The position numbers and the translations under genes are program-made. The notes under the pieces were generated by a model. It had not been told where the DNA came from, did not search any database, and saw nothing but the letters and a program-made list of their open reading frames with translations. 64,000 bases of DNA, from contig NC_088298.1 of NCBI RefSeq assembly GCF_032854445.1, forward strand, positions 17,875,976 through 17,939,975. Direction: 5' to 3'. Below are positions 46,604-59,858 of the stretch, in pieces. Within the stretch, counting starts at the first letter, position 1; each line of letters starts with the position of its first letter. The stretch comes from Liolophura sinensis (Eukaryota > Mollusca > Polyplacophora > Chitonida > Chitonidae).

Positions 46604-49471
46604 CCCCAAACACTGCAAATGACAGATCATCTTTGATTACATCAAGTTTGTTGAAACTAGGTGCCACGAATCTGTATCTGTTTACAGGGCTGCTCACGAC
46701 TGAGTTCAACTCTTTGATTCCGCCAAGGCCAACACCAACACCGTAAATGGAAATTCCTGATCGCTTAGCAGATTTGGAAGCCGGTCTAACCCATTTCTGT
46801 AAGAGTTTGGACTGTCCAGCACTAACAAGAATGGCAGAGTTGGCAACATCTGGACGATCTCCATTTGGTCTGGTAAACATATTTCGCTTGACCGCCCTCA
46901 AGCCTCCTGCAATATTTGAATCTCCTGGTTCATATTTGATATTCTCAATGGCATTGAGTAGATCAACCTTTGACACGTATGTGTTAAGCTGGACGGGCAT
47001 TGTTACCTTGTTATTAAACCTCAGCACGCCGACCCTCACTTTGCCACCGTTAATGTCTGCGTTTCTTAGAAAATCTGTCACAAAATCAATCTGCTTGCGG
47101 AATTCTAACTCGGAAACATAGCTGGATGAGTCCAACATAAATATTAAATCACGCTCAGCAGAGAGCAACATTGGTGGCTTGTCTTCAATGTCACTTGGAG
47201 TAACCCTGTCTTCAGGTTGCCTTGGTGTAACCCTCTCTTCAAGTTCTTTTGGCGTAACCCTGTCTTCAGGTTCTCTTGGTGTAACCCTGTCTTCAGGTTG
47301 CCTTGGTGTATCTCTGTCAATAGGTTGTCTTGGTGTAATTCTGTCCTCAGGTTGCCTTGGTGTAATTCTGTCTTCAGGATGCCTTGGTGTATCTCTGTCT
47401 TCAGGTTGTCTTGGTGTAATTCTGTCTTCAGGTTGCCTTGGTGTAACCCTGTATTCAGGTTCTCTTGGTGTAACCTTGTCTTCAGGTTGCTTTGGAGGAA
47501 GCCTGTCTTCAGGTTGTCTTGTTGTAACCCAATCTTCGGGTTCTCTTGTAGTAACCCTATCTTTAGGTTGCCTTGGTGTAAACCTGTCTTCAGGTTGCAT
47601 GGGTGTAACCCTGTCTTCAGGTTTCCTTTGTGTAACCCTGTCTTCTAGTTGGGTTAGTGTAAGCCTGTCTTTAGGTTGCCTTGGTGTAATTGTGCCGTCA
47701 GGTTTCTTTGTGGTAACCCTGTCTTCAGGTTGCCTTAGTGTCACCTTGTCTTCAGGTTGACTTGGTGTAACTGTGTCTTCAGGTTGTTTTGGTTTACCTC
47801 TGTCTTCAGGTTGCCTTGGTGTAACCCTTTCTTCAGGTTGCCTTTCTGTAACCCTATCATCAGTTTGCGTTAGTGTAAACCTGTCTACAGGTTGCCTTGG
47901 TGTAACCCTGTCCTCAGGCTGTCTTTGTGAAACCCTGTCTTCAGGTTGCGTTGGTGTAAACTTGTCTTTGGGTTGCCTTGGTGTAAACCTGTCTACAGGT
48001 TGCCTTAGTGTAACTCTGTCTTTAGGTTGCCTTGGTGTAACTTTGTCTTCAGGTTGTCTTAGTGTAACTCTGTCCTCAGGCTTTCTTGGTGTAATCCTGT
48101 CTTCAGGTTGCCTTGGGGCAACTCTGTCTACGGGTTGTCTTTCTGTAACCCTGTCTTCAGATTGCCTTGGCGTAACTCTGTCTTCAGGTTGTCTTGGTGT
48201 AACCCTGACATCAGGTTGTCTTGGTGTAACCCTGTCCTCAGGTTGCTTTGGTGTTACCCAGTCTTCAGGTTCTCTTGGTGTAAACCTGTCTTCAGGTTGC
48301 CCTGGTTTAACGCTGTCCTCAGGTTGCCTTGGTGAAAACATGTCTTCAGGCTGCCTTGGTGTAACTCTGTCTTCAGGTTGCCGTAACGTAACTTTGTCTT
48401 CAGGTTCTCTTGGTGGAACCCTGTCTTCAGGTTGCCTTGGTGTAAATCTGTCCTCACTTGGTCTTGGGGTAACTCTGTCTTCAGGTTGCCGTGGTGTGAC
48501 TCTGTCTTCAGGTTGCCTTGGTGTAACTCTGTCTTCAGGTTGCCTTGGTGAAACTCTGTACTCAGGTTGCCTTGGTGTTACTCTGTCTTCAGGTTGTCTT
48601 AGCGTAACTTTGTCTTCTGGTTTTCTTGTTGTAACACTGTATTCAGGTTGCATTGGTGTAACTCTGTCTTCAGGTTGTCTTAGTGTAACTCTGTCCTCAG
48701 GCTGTCTTGGTGTAAACCTGTCTTCAGGTTGCCTTGTGGTACCTCTGTCTAAAGCTTGCCTTGGAGTGACCGTGTCTTCAGGTTGTCTTTGTGTAACTCT
48801 ATCTTCAGGTTGTCTTGGTGTAACCCTGACATCAGGTTGTCTTGGTAAAACCCTGTCCTCAGGTTGCCTTGGTGTAACCCTGTCTTCAGGTTCTCTTGGT
48901 GTAAACCTGTCTTCAGGTTGCCCTGGTGTAACCCTGTCCTCAGGTTGCCTTGGTGAAAATATGTCTTCAGGCTGCCTTGGTGTAAATCTGTCTTCAGGTT
49001 GCCTTAGCGTAACTTTGTCTTCAGGTTCTCTTGGTGGAACCCTGTCTTCAGGTTGCCTTGGTGTAACTCTGTCCTCACTTGGTCTTGGGGTAACCCTGTC
49101 TTCAGGTTGCCGTGGTGTGACTCTGTCTTCAGGTTGCCTTGGTGTAACTCTGTCTTCAGGTTGCCTTGGTGAAACTCTGTACTCAGGTTGCCTTGGTGTT
49201 ACTCTGTCTTCAGGTTGTCTTAGCGTAACTTTGTCTCCAACTTTGTCTTTTGGTTTTCTTGTTGTAACCCTGTCTTCAGGTTGCCTTGGTGTAACTCTGT
49301 CTTCAGGTTTCCTTGGTGTAACTCTGTCTTCAGGTTGCCTTGGTGTAACCCTGTCTTCAGTTTGCCTTGGTGTAACTCTGTCTTCAGGTTGCCAAGTGGA
49401 TATAATTTTCTTTTGAGGTTTGGTTAAAAATGATGTTGTAGCGGTTGATCTTTCAGTTGTTGTTATTACTT
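46604..49471 (-). CDS. V5: array unit, repeat linker plus VWA domain
   Basis: The exon has 956 codons with the same acceptor, donor and head as V3, and the same length to the base. The linker differs from V3 only by scattered substitutions in individual nonapeptides, for example RVS for RVT and TPS for TPR. The VWA domain is identical in protein sequence to the other array members. The frame is intact. With V3 it gives the basic unit length of 3,254 bp (2,868-bp exon plus 386-bp intron). Confidence 0.88.
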
Positions 49472-49857
49472 CTGAAAGAAAACAAAAGAAATAGGATATA
49501 TATTATGTAATCGTGTGGTCCGTATTTGAGTTAATATGCGGTTTAAATAATGAATAAGTAGAACTGACGGTGTTATGCAAGCTGTCGTTAATAAAACCTT
49601 AGGGTATTGAAGAAAGAACAGTTTCATATTTTATGTCCCTTTACATATCAAGGGAATGTAATTTTTTGTTTCGTGGAAACATAAAGGATTTTAAAAAAAG
49701 AAACGCATCTCATATTGCTTGCAACGAAAATGAACACGAAATACCACAATATCTTTATCCTTAATTGTTGCTAAATGATCGTTCATTGAGTTAACTATGA
49801 AAGGCTATACAAAAAAGAACACACACTGAAGAACAGCATAAAAACTATTGGCCTTAC

Positions 49858-52698
49858 CCCCAAACACTGCAAATGACAGATCATCTTTGATTACATCAAG
49901 TTTGTTGAAACTAGGTGCCACGAATCTGTATCTGTTTACAGGGCTGCTCACGACTGAGTTCAACTCTTTGATTCCGCCAAGGCCAACACCAACACCGTAA
50001 ATGGAAATTCCTGATCGCTTAGCAGATTTGGAAGCCGGTCTAACCCATTTCTGTAAGAGTTTGGACTGTCCAGCACTAACAAGAATGGCAGAGTTGGCAA
50101 CATCTGGACGATCTCCATTTGGTCTGGTAAACATATTTCGCTTGACCGCCCTCAAGCCTCCTGCAATATTTGAATCTCCTGGTTCATATTTGATATTCTC
50201 AATGGCATTGAGTAGATCAACCTTTGACACGTATGTGTTAAGCTGGACGGGCATTGTTACCTTGTTATTAAACCTCAGCACGCCGACCCTCACTTTGCCA
50301 CCGTTAATGTCTGCGTTTCTTAGAAAATCTGTCACAAAATCAATCTGCTTGCGGAATTCTAACTCGGAAACATAGCTGGATGAGTCCAACATAAATATTA
50401 AATCACGCTCAGCAGAGAGCAACATTGGTGGCTTGTCTTCAATGTCACTTGGAGTAACCCTGTCTTCAGGTTGCCTTGGTGTAACCCTCTCTTCAAGTTC
50501 TTTTGGCGTAACCCTGTCTTCAGGTTCTCTTGGTGTAACCCTGTCTTCAGGTTGCCTTGGTGTATCTCTGTCAATAGGTTGTCTTGGTGTAATCCTGTCC
50601 TCAGGTTGCCTTGGTGTAATTCTGTCTTCAGGATGCCTTGGTGTATCTCTGTCTTCAGGTTGTCTTGGTGTAATTCTGTCTTCAGGTTGCCTTGGTGTAA
50701 CCCTGTATTCAGGTTCTCTTGGTGTAACCTTGTCTTCAGGTTGCTTTGGAAGAAGCCTGTCTTCAGGTTGTCTTGTTGTAACCCAATCTTCGGGTTCTCT
50801 TGTAGTAACCCTATCTTTAGGTTGCCTTGGTGTAAACCTGTCTTCAGGTTGCATGGGTGTAACCCTGTCTTCAGGTTTTCTTTGTGTAACCCTGTCTTCT
50901 AGTTGGGTTAGTGTAAGCCTGTCTTTAGGTTGCCTTGGTGTAATTGTGCCGTCAGGTTTCTTTGTGGTAACCCTGTCTTCAGGTTGCCTTAGTGTCACTT
51001 TGTCTTCAGGTTGTCTTGGTGTAACTGTGTCTTCAGGTTGTTTTGGTTTACCTCTGTCTTCAGGTTGCCTTGGTGTAACCCTTTCTTCAGGTTGCCTTTC
51101 TGTAACCCTATCATCAGTTTGCGTTAGTGTAAACCTGTCTACAGGTTGCCTTGGTGTAACCCTGTCCTCAGGCTGTCTTTGTGTAACCCTGTCTTCAGGT
51201 TGCGTTGGTGTAAACTTGTCTTTGGGTTGCCTTGGTGTAAACCTGTCTACAGGTTGCCTTGGTGTAACTCTGTCTTTAGGTTGCCTTGGTGTAACTTTGT
51301 CTTCAGGTTGTCTTAGTGTAACTCTGTCCTCAGGCTTTCTTGGTGTAATCCTGTCTTCAGGTTGCCTTGGGGCAACTCTGTCTACGGGTTGTCTTTCTGT
51401 AACCCTGTCTTCAGATTGCCTTGGCGTAACTCTGTCTTCAGGTTGTCTTGGTGTAACCCTGACATCAGGTTGTCTTGGTGTAACCCTGTCCTCAGGTTGC
51501 TTTGGTGTTACCCAGTCTTCAGGTTCTCTTGGTGTAAACCTGTCTTCAGGTTGCCCTGGTGTAACGCTGTCCTCAGGTTGCCTTGGTGAAAACATGTCTT
51601 CAGGCTGCCTTGGTGTAACTCTGTCTTCAGGTTGCCGTAACGTAACTTTGTCTTCAGGTTCTCTTGGTGGAACCCTGTCTTCAGGTTGCCTTGGTGTAAA
51701 TCTGTCCTCACTTGGTCTTGGGGTAACTCTGTCTTCAGGTTGCCGTGGTGTGACTCTGTCTTCAGGTTGCCTTGGTGTAACTCTGTCTTCAGGTTGCCTT
51801 GGTGAAACTCTGTACTCAGGTTGCCTTGGTGTTACTCTGTCTTCAGGTTGTCTTAGCGTAACTTTGTCTTCTGGTTTTCTTGTTGTAACACTGTATTCAG
51901 GTTGCATTGGTGTAACTCTGTCTTCAGGTTGTCTTAGTGTAACTCTGTCCTCAGGCTGTCTTGGTGTAAACCTGTCTTCAGGTTGCCTTGTGGTACCTCT
52001 GTCTAAAGCTTGCCTTGGTGTGACCGTGTCTTCAGGTTGTCTTTGTGTAACTCTATCTTCAGGTTGTCTTGGTGTAGCCCTGACATCAGGTTGTCTTGGT
52101 AAAACCCTGTCCTCAGGTTGCCTTGGTGTAACCCTGTCTTCAGGTTCTCTTGGTGTAAACCTGTCTTCAGGTTGCCCTGGTGTAACCCTGTCCTCAGGTT
52201 GCCTTGGTGAAAATATGTCTTCAGGCTGCCTTGGTGTAAATCTGTCTTCAGGTTGCCTTAGCGTAACTTTGTCTTCAGGTTCTCTTGGTGGAACCCTGTC
52301 TTCAGGTTGCCTTGGTGTAACTCTGTCCTCACTTGGTCTTGGGGTAACCCTGTCCTCAGGTTGCCGTGGTGTGACTCTGTCTTCAGGTTGCCTTGGTGTA
52401 ACTCTGTCTTCGGGTTGCCTTGGTGAAACTCTGTACTCCGGTTGCCTTGGTGTTACTCTGTCTTCAGGTTGTGTTAGCGTAACTTTGTCTCCAACTTTGT
52501 CTTCTGGTTTTCTTGTTGTAACCCTGTCTTCAGGTTGCCTTGGTGTAACTCTGTCTTCAGGTTGCCTTGGTGTAATCCTGTCTTCAGTTTGTCTTGGTGT
52601 AACTCTGTCTTCAGGTTGCCAAGTGGATATAATTTTCTTTTGAGGTTTGGTTGAAAATGATGTTTTAGCGGTTGATCTTTCAGTTGTTGTTATTACTT
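49858..52698 (-). CDS. V4: array unit, repeat linker plus VWA domain
   Basis: The exon has 947 codons with the same splice sites and same head as V3. The linker is one nonapeptide (27 nt) shorter than in V3 and V5, which fits slippage or unequal crossing-over by whole repeat units. The VWA domain is identical in protein sequence to those of the other array units, including the substituted MIDAS motif DSSSY. The reading frame is intact throughout the exon. Confidence 0.88.
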
Positions 52699-53084
52699 CT
52701 GAAAGAAAACAAAAGAAATAGGATATATATTATGTAATCGTGTGGTCCGTATTTGAGTTAATATGCGGTTTAAATAATGAATAAGTAGAACTGACGGTGT
52801 TATGCAAGCTGTCGTTAATAAAACCTTAGGGTATTGAAGAAAGAACAGTTTCATATTTTATGTCCCTTTACATATCAAGGGAATGTAATTTTTTGTTTCG
52901 TGGAAACATAAAGGATTTTAAACAATGAAACGCATCTCATATTGCTTGCAACGAAAATGAACACGAAATACCACAATATCTTTATCCTTAATTGTTGCTA
53001 AATGATCGTTCATTGAGTTAACTGTGAAAGGCTATACAAAAAAGAACACACACTGAAGAACAGCATAAAAACTATTGGCCTTAC

Positions 53085-55952
53085 CCCCAAACACTGCAAA
53101 TGACAGATCATCTTTGATTACATCAAGTTTGTTGAAACTAGGTGCCACGAATCTGTATCTGTTTACAGGGCTGCTCACGACTGAGTTCAACTCTTTGATT
53201 CCGCCAAGGCCAACACCAACACCGTAAATGGAAATTCCTGATCGCTTAGCAGATTTGGAAGCCGGTCTAACCCATTTCTGTAAGAGTTTGGACTGTCCAG
53301 CACTAACAAGAATGGCAGAGTTGGCAACATCTGGACGATCTCCATTTGGTCTGGTAAACATATTTCGCTTGACCGCCCTCAAGCCTCCTGCAATATTTGA
53401 ATCTCCTGGTTCATATTTGATATTCTCAATGGCATTGAGTAGATCAACCTTTGACACGTATGTGTTAAGCTGGACGGGCATTGTTACCTTGTTATTAAAC
53501 CTCAGCACGCCGACCCTCACTTTGCCACCGTTAATGTCTGCGTTTCTTAGAAAATCTGTCACAAAATCAATCTGCTTGCGGAATTCTAACTCGGAAACAT
53601 AGCTGGATGAGTCCAACATAAATATTAAATCACGCTCAGCAGAGAGCAACATTGGTGGCTTGTCTTCAATGTCACTTGGAGTAACCCTGTCTTCAGGTTG
53701 CCTTGGTGTAACCCTCTCTTCAAGTTCTTTTGGCGTAACCCTGTCTTCAGGTTCTCTTGGTGTAACCCTGTCTTCAGGTTGCCTTGGTGTATCTCTGTCA
53801 ATAGGTTGTCTTGGTGTAATTCTGTCCTCAGGTTGCCTTGGTGTAATTCTGTCTTCAGGATGCCTTGGTGTATCTCTGTCTTCAGGTTGTCTTGGTGTAA
53901 TTCTGTCTTCAGGTTGCCTTGGTGTAACCCTGTATTCAGGTTCTCTTGGTGTAACCTTGTCTTCAGGTTGCTTTGGAGGAAGCCTGTCTTCAGGTTGTCT
54001 TGTTGTAACCCAATCTTCGGGTTCTCTTGTAGTAACCCTATCTTTAGGTTGCCTTGGTGTAAACCTGTCTTCAGGTTGCATGGGTGTAACCCTGTCTTCA
54101 GGTTTTCTTTGTGTAACCCTGTCTTCTAGTTGGGTTAGTGTAAGCCTGTCTTTAGGTTGCCTTGGTGTAATTGTGCCGTCAGGTTTCTTTGTGGTAACCC
54201 TGTCTTCAGGTTGCCTTAGTGTCACTTTGTCTTCAGGTTGTCTTGGTGTAACTGTGTCTTCAGGTTGTTTTGGTTTACCTCTGTCTTCAGGTTGCCTTGG
54301 TGTAACCCTTTCTTCAGGTTGCCTTTCTGTAACCCTATCATCAGTTTGCGTTAGTGTAAACCTGTCTACAGGTTGCCTTGGTGTAACCCTGTCCTCAGGC
54401 TGTCTTTGTGTAACCCTGTCTTCAGGTTGCATTGGTGTAAACTTGTCTTTGGGTTGCCTTGGTGTAAACCTGTCTACAGGTTGCCTTGGTGTAACTCTGT
54501 CTTTAGGTTGCCTTGGTGTAACTTTGTCTTCAGGTTGTCTTAGTGTAACTCTGTCCTCAGGCTTTCTTGGTGTAATCCTGTCTTCAGGTTGCCTTGGGGC
54601 AACTCTGTCTACGGGTTGTCTTTCTGTAACCCTGTCTTCAGATTGCCTTGGCGTAACTCTGTCTTCAGGTTGTCTTGGTGTAACCCTGACATCAGGTTGT
54701 CTTGGTGTAACCCTGTCCTCAGGTTGCTTTGGTGTTACCCAGTCTTCAGGTTCTCTTGGTGTAAACCTGTCTTCAGGTTGCCCTGGTGTAACGCTGTCCT
54801 CAGGTTGCCTTGGTGAAAACATGTCTTCAGGCAGCCTTGGTGTAACTCTGTCTTCAGGTTGCCGTAACGTAACTTTGTCTTCAGGTTCTCTTGGTGGAAC
54901 CCTGTCTTCAGGTTGCCTTAGTGTAACTCTGTCCTCACTTGGCCTTGGGGTAACTCTGTCTTCAGGTTGCCGTGGTGTGACTCTGTCTTCAGGTTGCCTT
55001 GGTGTAACTCTGTCTTCAGGTTGCCTTGGTGAAACTCTGTACTCAGGTTGCCTTGGTGTTACTCTGTCTTCAGGTTGTCTTAGCGTAACTTTGTCTTCTG
55101 GTTTTCTTGTTGTAACACTGTATTCAGGTTGCATTGGTGTAACTCTGTCTTCAGGTTGTCTTAGTGTAACTCTGTCCTCAGGCTGTCTTGGTGTAAACCT
55201 GTCTTCAGGTTGCCTTGTGGTACCTCTGTCTAAAGCTTGCCTTGGTGTGACCGTGTCTTCAGGTTGTCTTTGTGTAACTCTATCTTCAGGTTGTCTTGGT
55301 GTAACCCTGACATCAGGTTGTCTTGGTAAAACCCTGTCCTCAGGTTGCCTTGGTGTAACCCTGTCTTCAGGTTCTCTTGGTGTAAACCTGTCTTCAGGTT
55401 GCCCTGGTGTAACCCTGTCCTCAGGTTGCCTTGGTGAAAATATGTCTTCAGGCTGCCTTGGTGTAACTCTGTCTTCAGGTTGCCTTAGCGTAACTCTGTC
55501 TTCAGGTTCTCTTGGTGGAACCCTGTCTTCAGGTTGCCTTGGTGTAACTCTGTCCTCACTTGGTCTTGGGGTAACTCTGTCTTCAGGTTGCCGTGGTGTG
55601 ACTCTGTCTTCAGGTTGCCTTGGTGTAACTCTGTCTTCAGGTTGCCTTGGTGAAACTCTGTACTCAGGTTGCCTTGGTGTTACTCTGTCTTCAGGTTGTC
55701 TTAGCGTAACTTTGTCTCCAACTTTGTCTTCTGGTTTTCTTGTTGTAACCCTGTCTTCAGGTTGCCTTGGTGTAACTCTGTCTTCAGGTTTCCTTGGTGT
55801 AACTCTGTCTTCAGGTTGCCTTGGTGTAATCCTGTCTTCAGTTTGCCTTGGTGTAACTCTGTCTTCAGGTTGCCAAGTGGATATAATTTTCTTTTGAGGT
55901 TTGGTTGAAAATGATGTTGTAGCGGTTGATCTTTCAGTTGTTGTTATTACTT
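53085..55952 (-). CDS. V3: array unit, repeat linker plus VWA domain
   Basis: The exon has 956 codons, acceptor ctttcag, donor GTAAGG, phase 1 to phase 1. It opens EVITTTERSTATTSF, a head shared by the V3-V8 exons, then about 80 nonapeptide units, then the 183-residue VWA domain whose protein sequence is identical to V2 and V4-V7. Its length equals V5 exactly and exceeds V4 by one 27-nt unit. No frame break is present. Neighbouring 386-bp introns are near-identical to those of the other units, so this is a very recent copy or a recently homogenised one. Confidence 0.88.
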
Positions 55953-56338
55953 CTGAAAGAAAACAAAAGAAATAGGATATATATTATGTAATCGTGTGGT
56001 CCGTATTTGAGTTAATATGCGGTTTAAATAATGAATAAGTAGAACTGACGGTGTTATGCAAGCTGTCGTTAATAAAACCTTAGGGTATTGAAGAAAGAAC
56101 AGCTTCATATTTTATGTCCCTTTACATATCAAGGGAATGTAATTTTTTGTTTCGTGGAAACATAAAGGATTTTAAAAAAAGAAACGCATCTCATATTGCT
56201 TGCAACGAAAATGAACACGAAATACCACAATATCTTTATCCTTAATTGTTGCTAAATGATCGTTCATTGAGTTAACTGTGAAAGGCTATACAAAAAAGAA
56301 CACACACTGAAGAACAGCATAAAAACTATTGGCCTTAC

Positions 56339-58894
56339 CCCCAAACACTGCAAATGACAGATCATCTTTGATTACATCAAGTTTGTTGAAACTAGGTGCC
56401 ACGAATCTGTATCTGTTTACAGGGCTGCTCACGACTGAGTTCAACTCTTTGATTCCGCCAAGGCCAACACCAACACCGTAAATGGAAATTCCTGATCGCT
56501 TAGCAGATTTGGAAGCCGGTCTAACCCATTTCTGTAAGAGTTTGGACTGTCCAGCACTAACAAGAATGGCAGAGTTGGCAACATCTGGACGATCTCCATT
56601 TGGTCTGGTAAACATATTTCGCTTGACCGCCCTCAAGCCTCCTGCAATATTTGAATCTCCTGGTTCATATTTGATATTCTCAATGGCATTGAGTAGATCA
56701 ACCTTTGACACGTATGTGTTAAGCTGGACGGGCATTGTTACCTTGTTATTAAACCTCAGCACGCCGACCCTCACTTTGCCACCGTTAATGTCTGCGTTTC
56801 TTAGAAAATCTGTCACAAAATCAATCTGCTTGCGGAATTCTAACTCGGAAACATAGCTGGATGAGTCCAACATAAATATTAAATCACGCTCAGCAGAGAG
56901 CAACATTGGTGGCTTGTCTTCAATGTCACTTGGAGTAACCCTGTCTTCAGGTTGCCTTGGTGTAACCCTCTCTTCAAGTTCTTTTGGCGTAACCCTGCCT
57001 TCAGGTTCTCTTGGTGTAACCCTGTCTTCAGAACGCCTTGGTGTATCTCTGTCAATAGGTTGTCTTGGTGTAATTCTGTCCTCAGGTTGCCTTGGTGTAA
57101 TTCTGTCTTCAGGATGCCTTGGTGTATCTCTGTCTTCAGGTTGTCTTGGTGTAATTCTGTCTTCAGGTTGCCTTGGTGTAACCCTGTATTCAGGTTCTCT
57201 TGGTGTAACCTTGTCTTCAGGTTGCTTTGGAGGAAGCCTGTCTTCAGGTTGTCTTGTTGTAACCCAATCTTCGGGTTCTCTTGTAGTAACCCTATCTTTA
57301 GGTTGCCTTGGTGTAAACCTGTCTTCAGGTTGCATGGGTGTAACCCTGTCTTCAGGTTTCCTTTGTGTAACCCTGTCTTCTAGTTGGGTTAGTGTAAGCC
57401 TGTCTTTAGGTTGCCTTGGTGTAATTGTGCCGTCAGGTTTCTTTGTGGTAACCCTGTCTTCAGGTTGCCTTAGTGTCACTTTGTCTTCAGGTTGACTTGG
57501 TGTAACTGTGTCTTCAGGTTGTTTTGGTTTACCTCTGTCTTCAGGTTGCCTTGGTGTAACCCTTTCTTCAGGTTGCCTTTCTGTAACCCTATCATCAGTT
57601 TGCGTTAGTGTAAACCTGTCTACAGGTTGCCTTGGTGTAACCCTGTCCTCAGGCTGTCTTAGTGTAACCCTGTCTTCAGGTTGCGTTGGTGTAAACTTGT
57701 CTTTGGGTTGCCTTGGTGTAAACCTGTCTACAGGTTGCCTTGGTGTAATTCTGTCTTTAGGTTGCCTTAGTGTAACTTTGTCTTCAGGTTGTCTTAGTGT
57801 AACTCTGTCCTCAGGCTTTCTTGGTTTAAACCTATCTTCAGGTTGCCTTGGGGCAACTCTGTCTACGGGTTGTCTTTCTGTAACCCTGTCTTCAGATTGC
57901 CTTGGCGTAACTCTGTCTTCAGGTTGTCTTGGTGTAACCCTGACATCAGGTTGTCTTGGTGTAACCCTGTCCTCAGGTTGCCTTGGTGTTACCCAGTCTT
58001 CAGGTTCTCTTGGTGTAAACCTGTCTTCAGTTTGCCGTGGTGTAACTCTATCCTCAGGTTGCCGTGGTGTAACTCTGTCTTCAGGTTGCCTTGGTGTAAC
58101 CCTGTCTTTAGGTTGCCTTGATGTAAACTTGTCCTCAGGTTGCCTAGGGGTAACTCTGTCTTTAGGTTGCCTTAGCGTAACTTTGTCTTCAGGTTCTCTT
58201 GGTGGAACTCTGTCTTCAGGTTGCCTTGGTGTAACTCTGTCTTTAAGTTGCCTTGGTGAAACTGTGTCCTCAGGTTGCCTTGGTGTTACTGTGTCTTCAG
58301 TCTGTCTTGGTGTAACCCTGTCCTCATGTTGCGCTGGGGTAATCCTGTCATCAGGTTGTCTTGGTGTAAGTTTGTCGTCAGGTTGCTTTGTTGTAAGCTT
58401 GTCCTCAGGTTGTCTTGGTGTAACCCTGTCTTCATGTTGTCTTGGTGTAACCCTGTCTTCAGGTTGTCTTGGTGTAGGCCTGTCTTTAGGTTGCCTTGGT
58501 GTAAGGGTGATTGTAGTTTGTTTTGGTGTAACCCTGTCCTCAGTTGTTCTTGGTGTAACCCTGTCCTTAGGTTGTCTTGGTGTAACCCTGTCATCAGGTT
58601 GTCTTGGTGTAGCCTTGTCCTTAGGTTGCCTTGTTGTAACCCTATCTTCAGGCTGTCTGGGTGTAACCCTGCGTTCAGTCTGTTTTGGAGTAACCCTGTC
58701 CTTAGGTTGTTTGCTTGTAGCTCTGTCTTCAGGCTCTCTGGGTGTAATCTTTTCTTGGGGCTGTCTTGGTGTAATCTTATCTGGTTTGGGTTTTCTCTGG
58801 TGTGGCTGTGTAGGTGTAAAAATTACACTCTTAGGTGTAGACGGCGGCACTCCCCTTGGTGGCTTGGTTGGGGCATGACTTGGAGTGATGGTTT
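56339..58894 (-). CDS. V2: 9-residue repeat linker plus VWA domain (first array unit)
   Basis: The exon has 852 codons, acceptor aatgcag, donor GTAAGG. Its first about 55 residues are unique (ETITPSHAPTKPPRG, then Pro/Lys-rich). They are followed by a linker of tandem nonapeptides of the form EDRVTPRQP up to about residue 669. The last 183 residues are a VWA domain with DSSSY in place of DxSxS, GDSNIAGG and VSAGQSK. Because its 5' end differs from the five other array exons, it probably preserves the original start of the amplified exon. Each nonapeptide has balanced charges (two acidic, two basic) and a Thr-Pro step, so the linker should be a disordered polyampholyte. Confidence 0.88.
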
Positions 58895-59858
58895 CTGCAT
58901 TAAAAATAAATGTAAGATTTGTAATACTACATTCAGAACAAAATACAGACGCAACTAAGATGATCAGCTCTCTGGAGTAGATTTTTCTCAACGCAGCAAA
59001 TCTTTATTTTGCACTCACAGAAGCAAATTTAGGGAAAAGCAGATTTTGGGGACACTAAATAGGATTTCTATGTAATAACATTGGTTGCTTTGTTTAGCCA
59101 CTGAATTTTGTATGCATTGAGCAGACTTATGTTTGTACGGAATCATTTTTACAGTTATCATGGAAATGCATGTCAAGGAAACTTGTCCAAATGTGATGGG
59201 CTAAATTTAGCTCATTCTAACTGCAGAACATAACTCCTTGAGGCCAGCAAATATAGGGTATTACACATAGTCTTAAACTTTAAAGGATTGTAGAAATGCG
59301 AGGTTAAATATTGAGTGTAAATGTGTAAGTAAAGGTGAAAAAAAACAAGGTAAGCAGAGGTATTTTTGATTTTTTGGGGACATCTACTCTCATGTACTTT
59401 CAATGGCCATTGATTCATGTTTTCAGTGATAAATATGGAATTTCTGTACAAGACGTCAGTGGGGAAACATGGCCGCTGTAGCAGAAATCATGGGGTCGGT
59501 CAAGCAAAATTGTATTAGTTTCTCTGTCCTGCCCTAATAGTTGTTTTGATGGCCTTCATAAACTAGGTCACTCGTCTAGCTAATTGAGTGTAGGTTTAAC
59601 GCCTGAGATCTGGAAATTTTACCTTCTAACGTGAAGATCAAAAGGGTATTTGTACCCCCACACATGTTAATGCCTGTTGTAAACTAAATATGAAGAACAA
59701 AAGAAAACATCACATGTCAGGAAAATATAATTAAAGACGTACAGCATAGATAAAAAAAAAACAAAGCAGCGACGACAATGTGATAACTGGCTTTTTCTTC
59801 AAAATGACTAGACACACGATTGACTTATGTAACCAATGGTTACGTAGTTTCTACTTAC

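Noticed and set aside
46747-47121. Forward 124-codon frame repeated over each array VWA
   Set aside because: Antisense shadow of the VWA domain, identical because the underlying copies are identical.
53660-55897. Forward-strand open frame of 745 codons (SSGCLGVTL repeats) and similar ones over every array unit
   Set aside because: It is the exact antisense of the 27-nt repeat linkers. The repeat has no stop on the opposite strand and keeps its frame. No splice sites, domain or head support it, while the minus strand has VWA domains and consistent exon ends.
38934-58894. CRISPR-like regular repeats
   Set aside because: The 27-nt repeats are contiguous with no unique spacers, coding, and in a genome with introns and SINEs.
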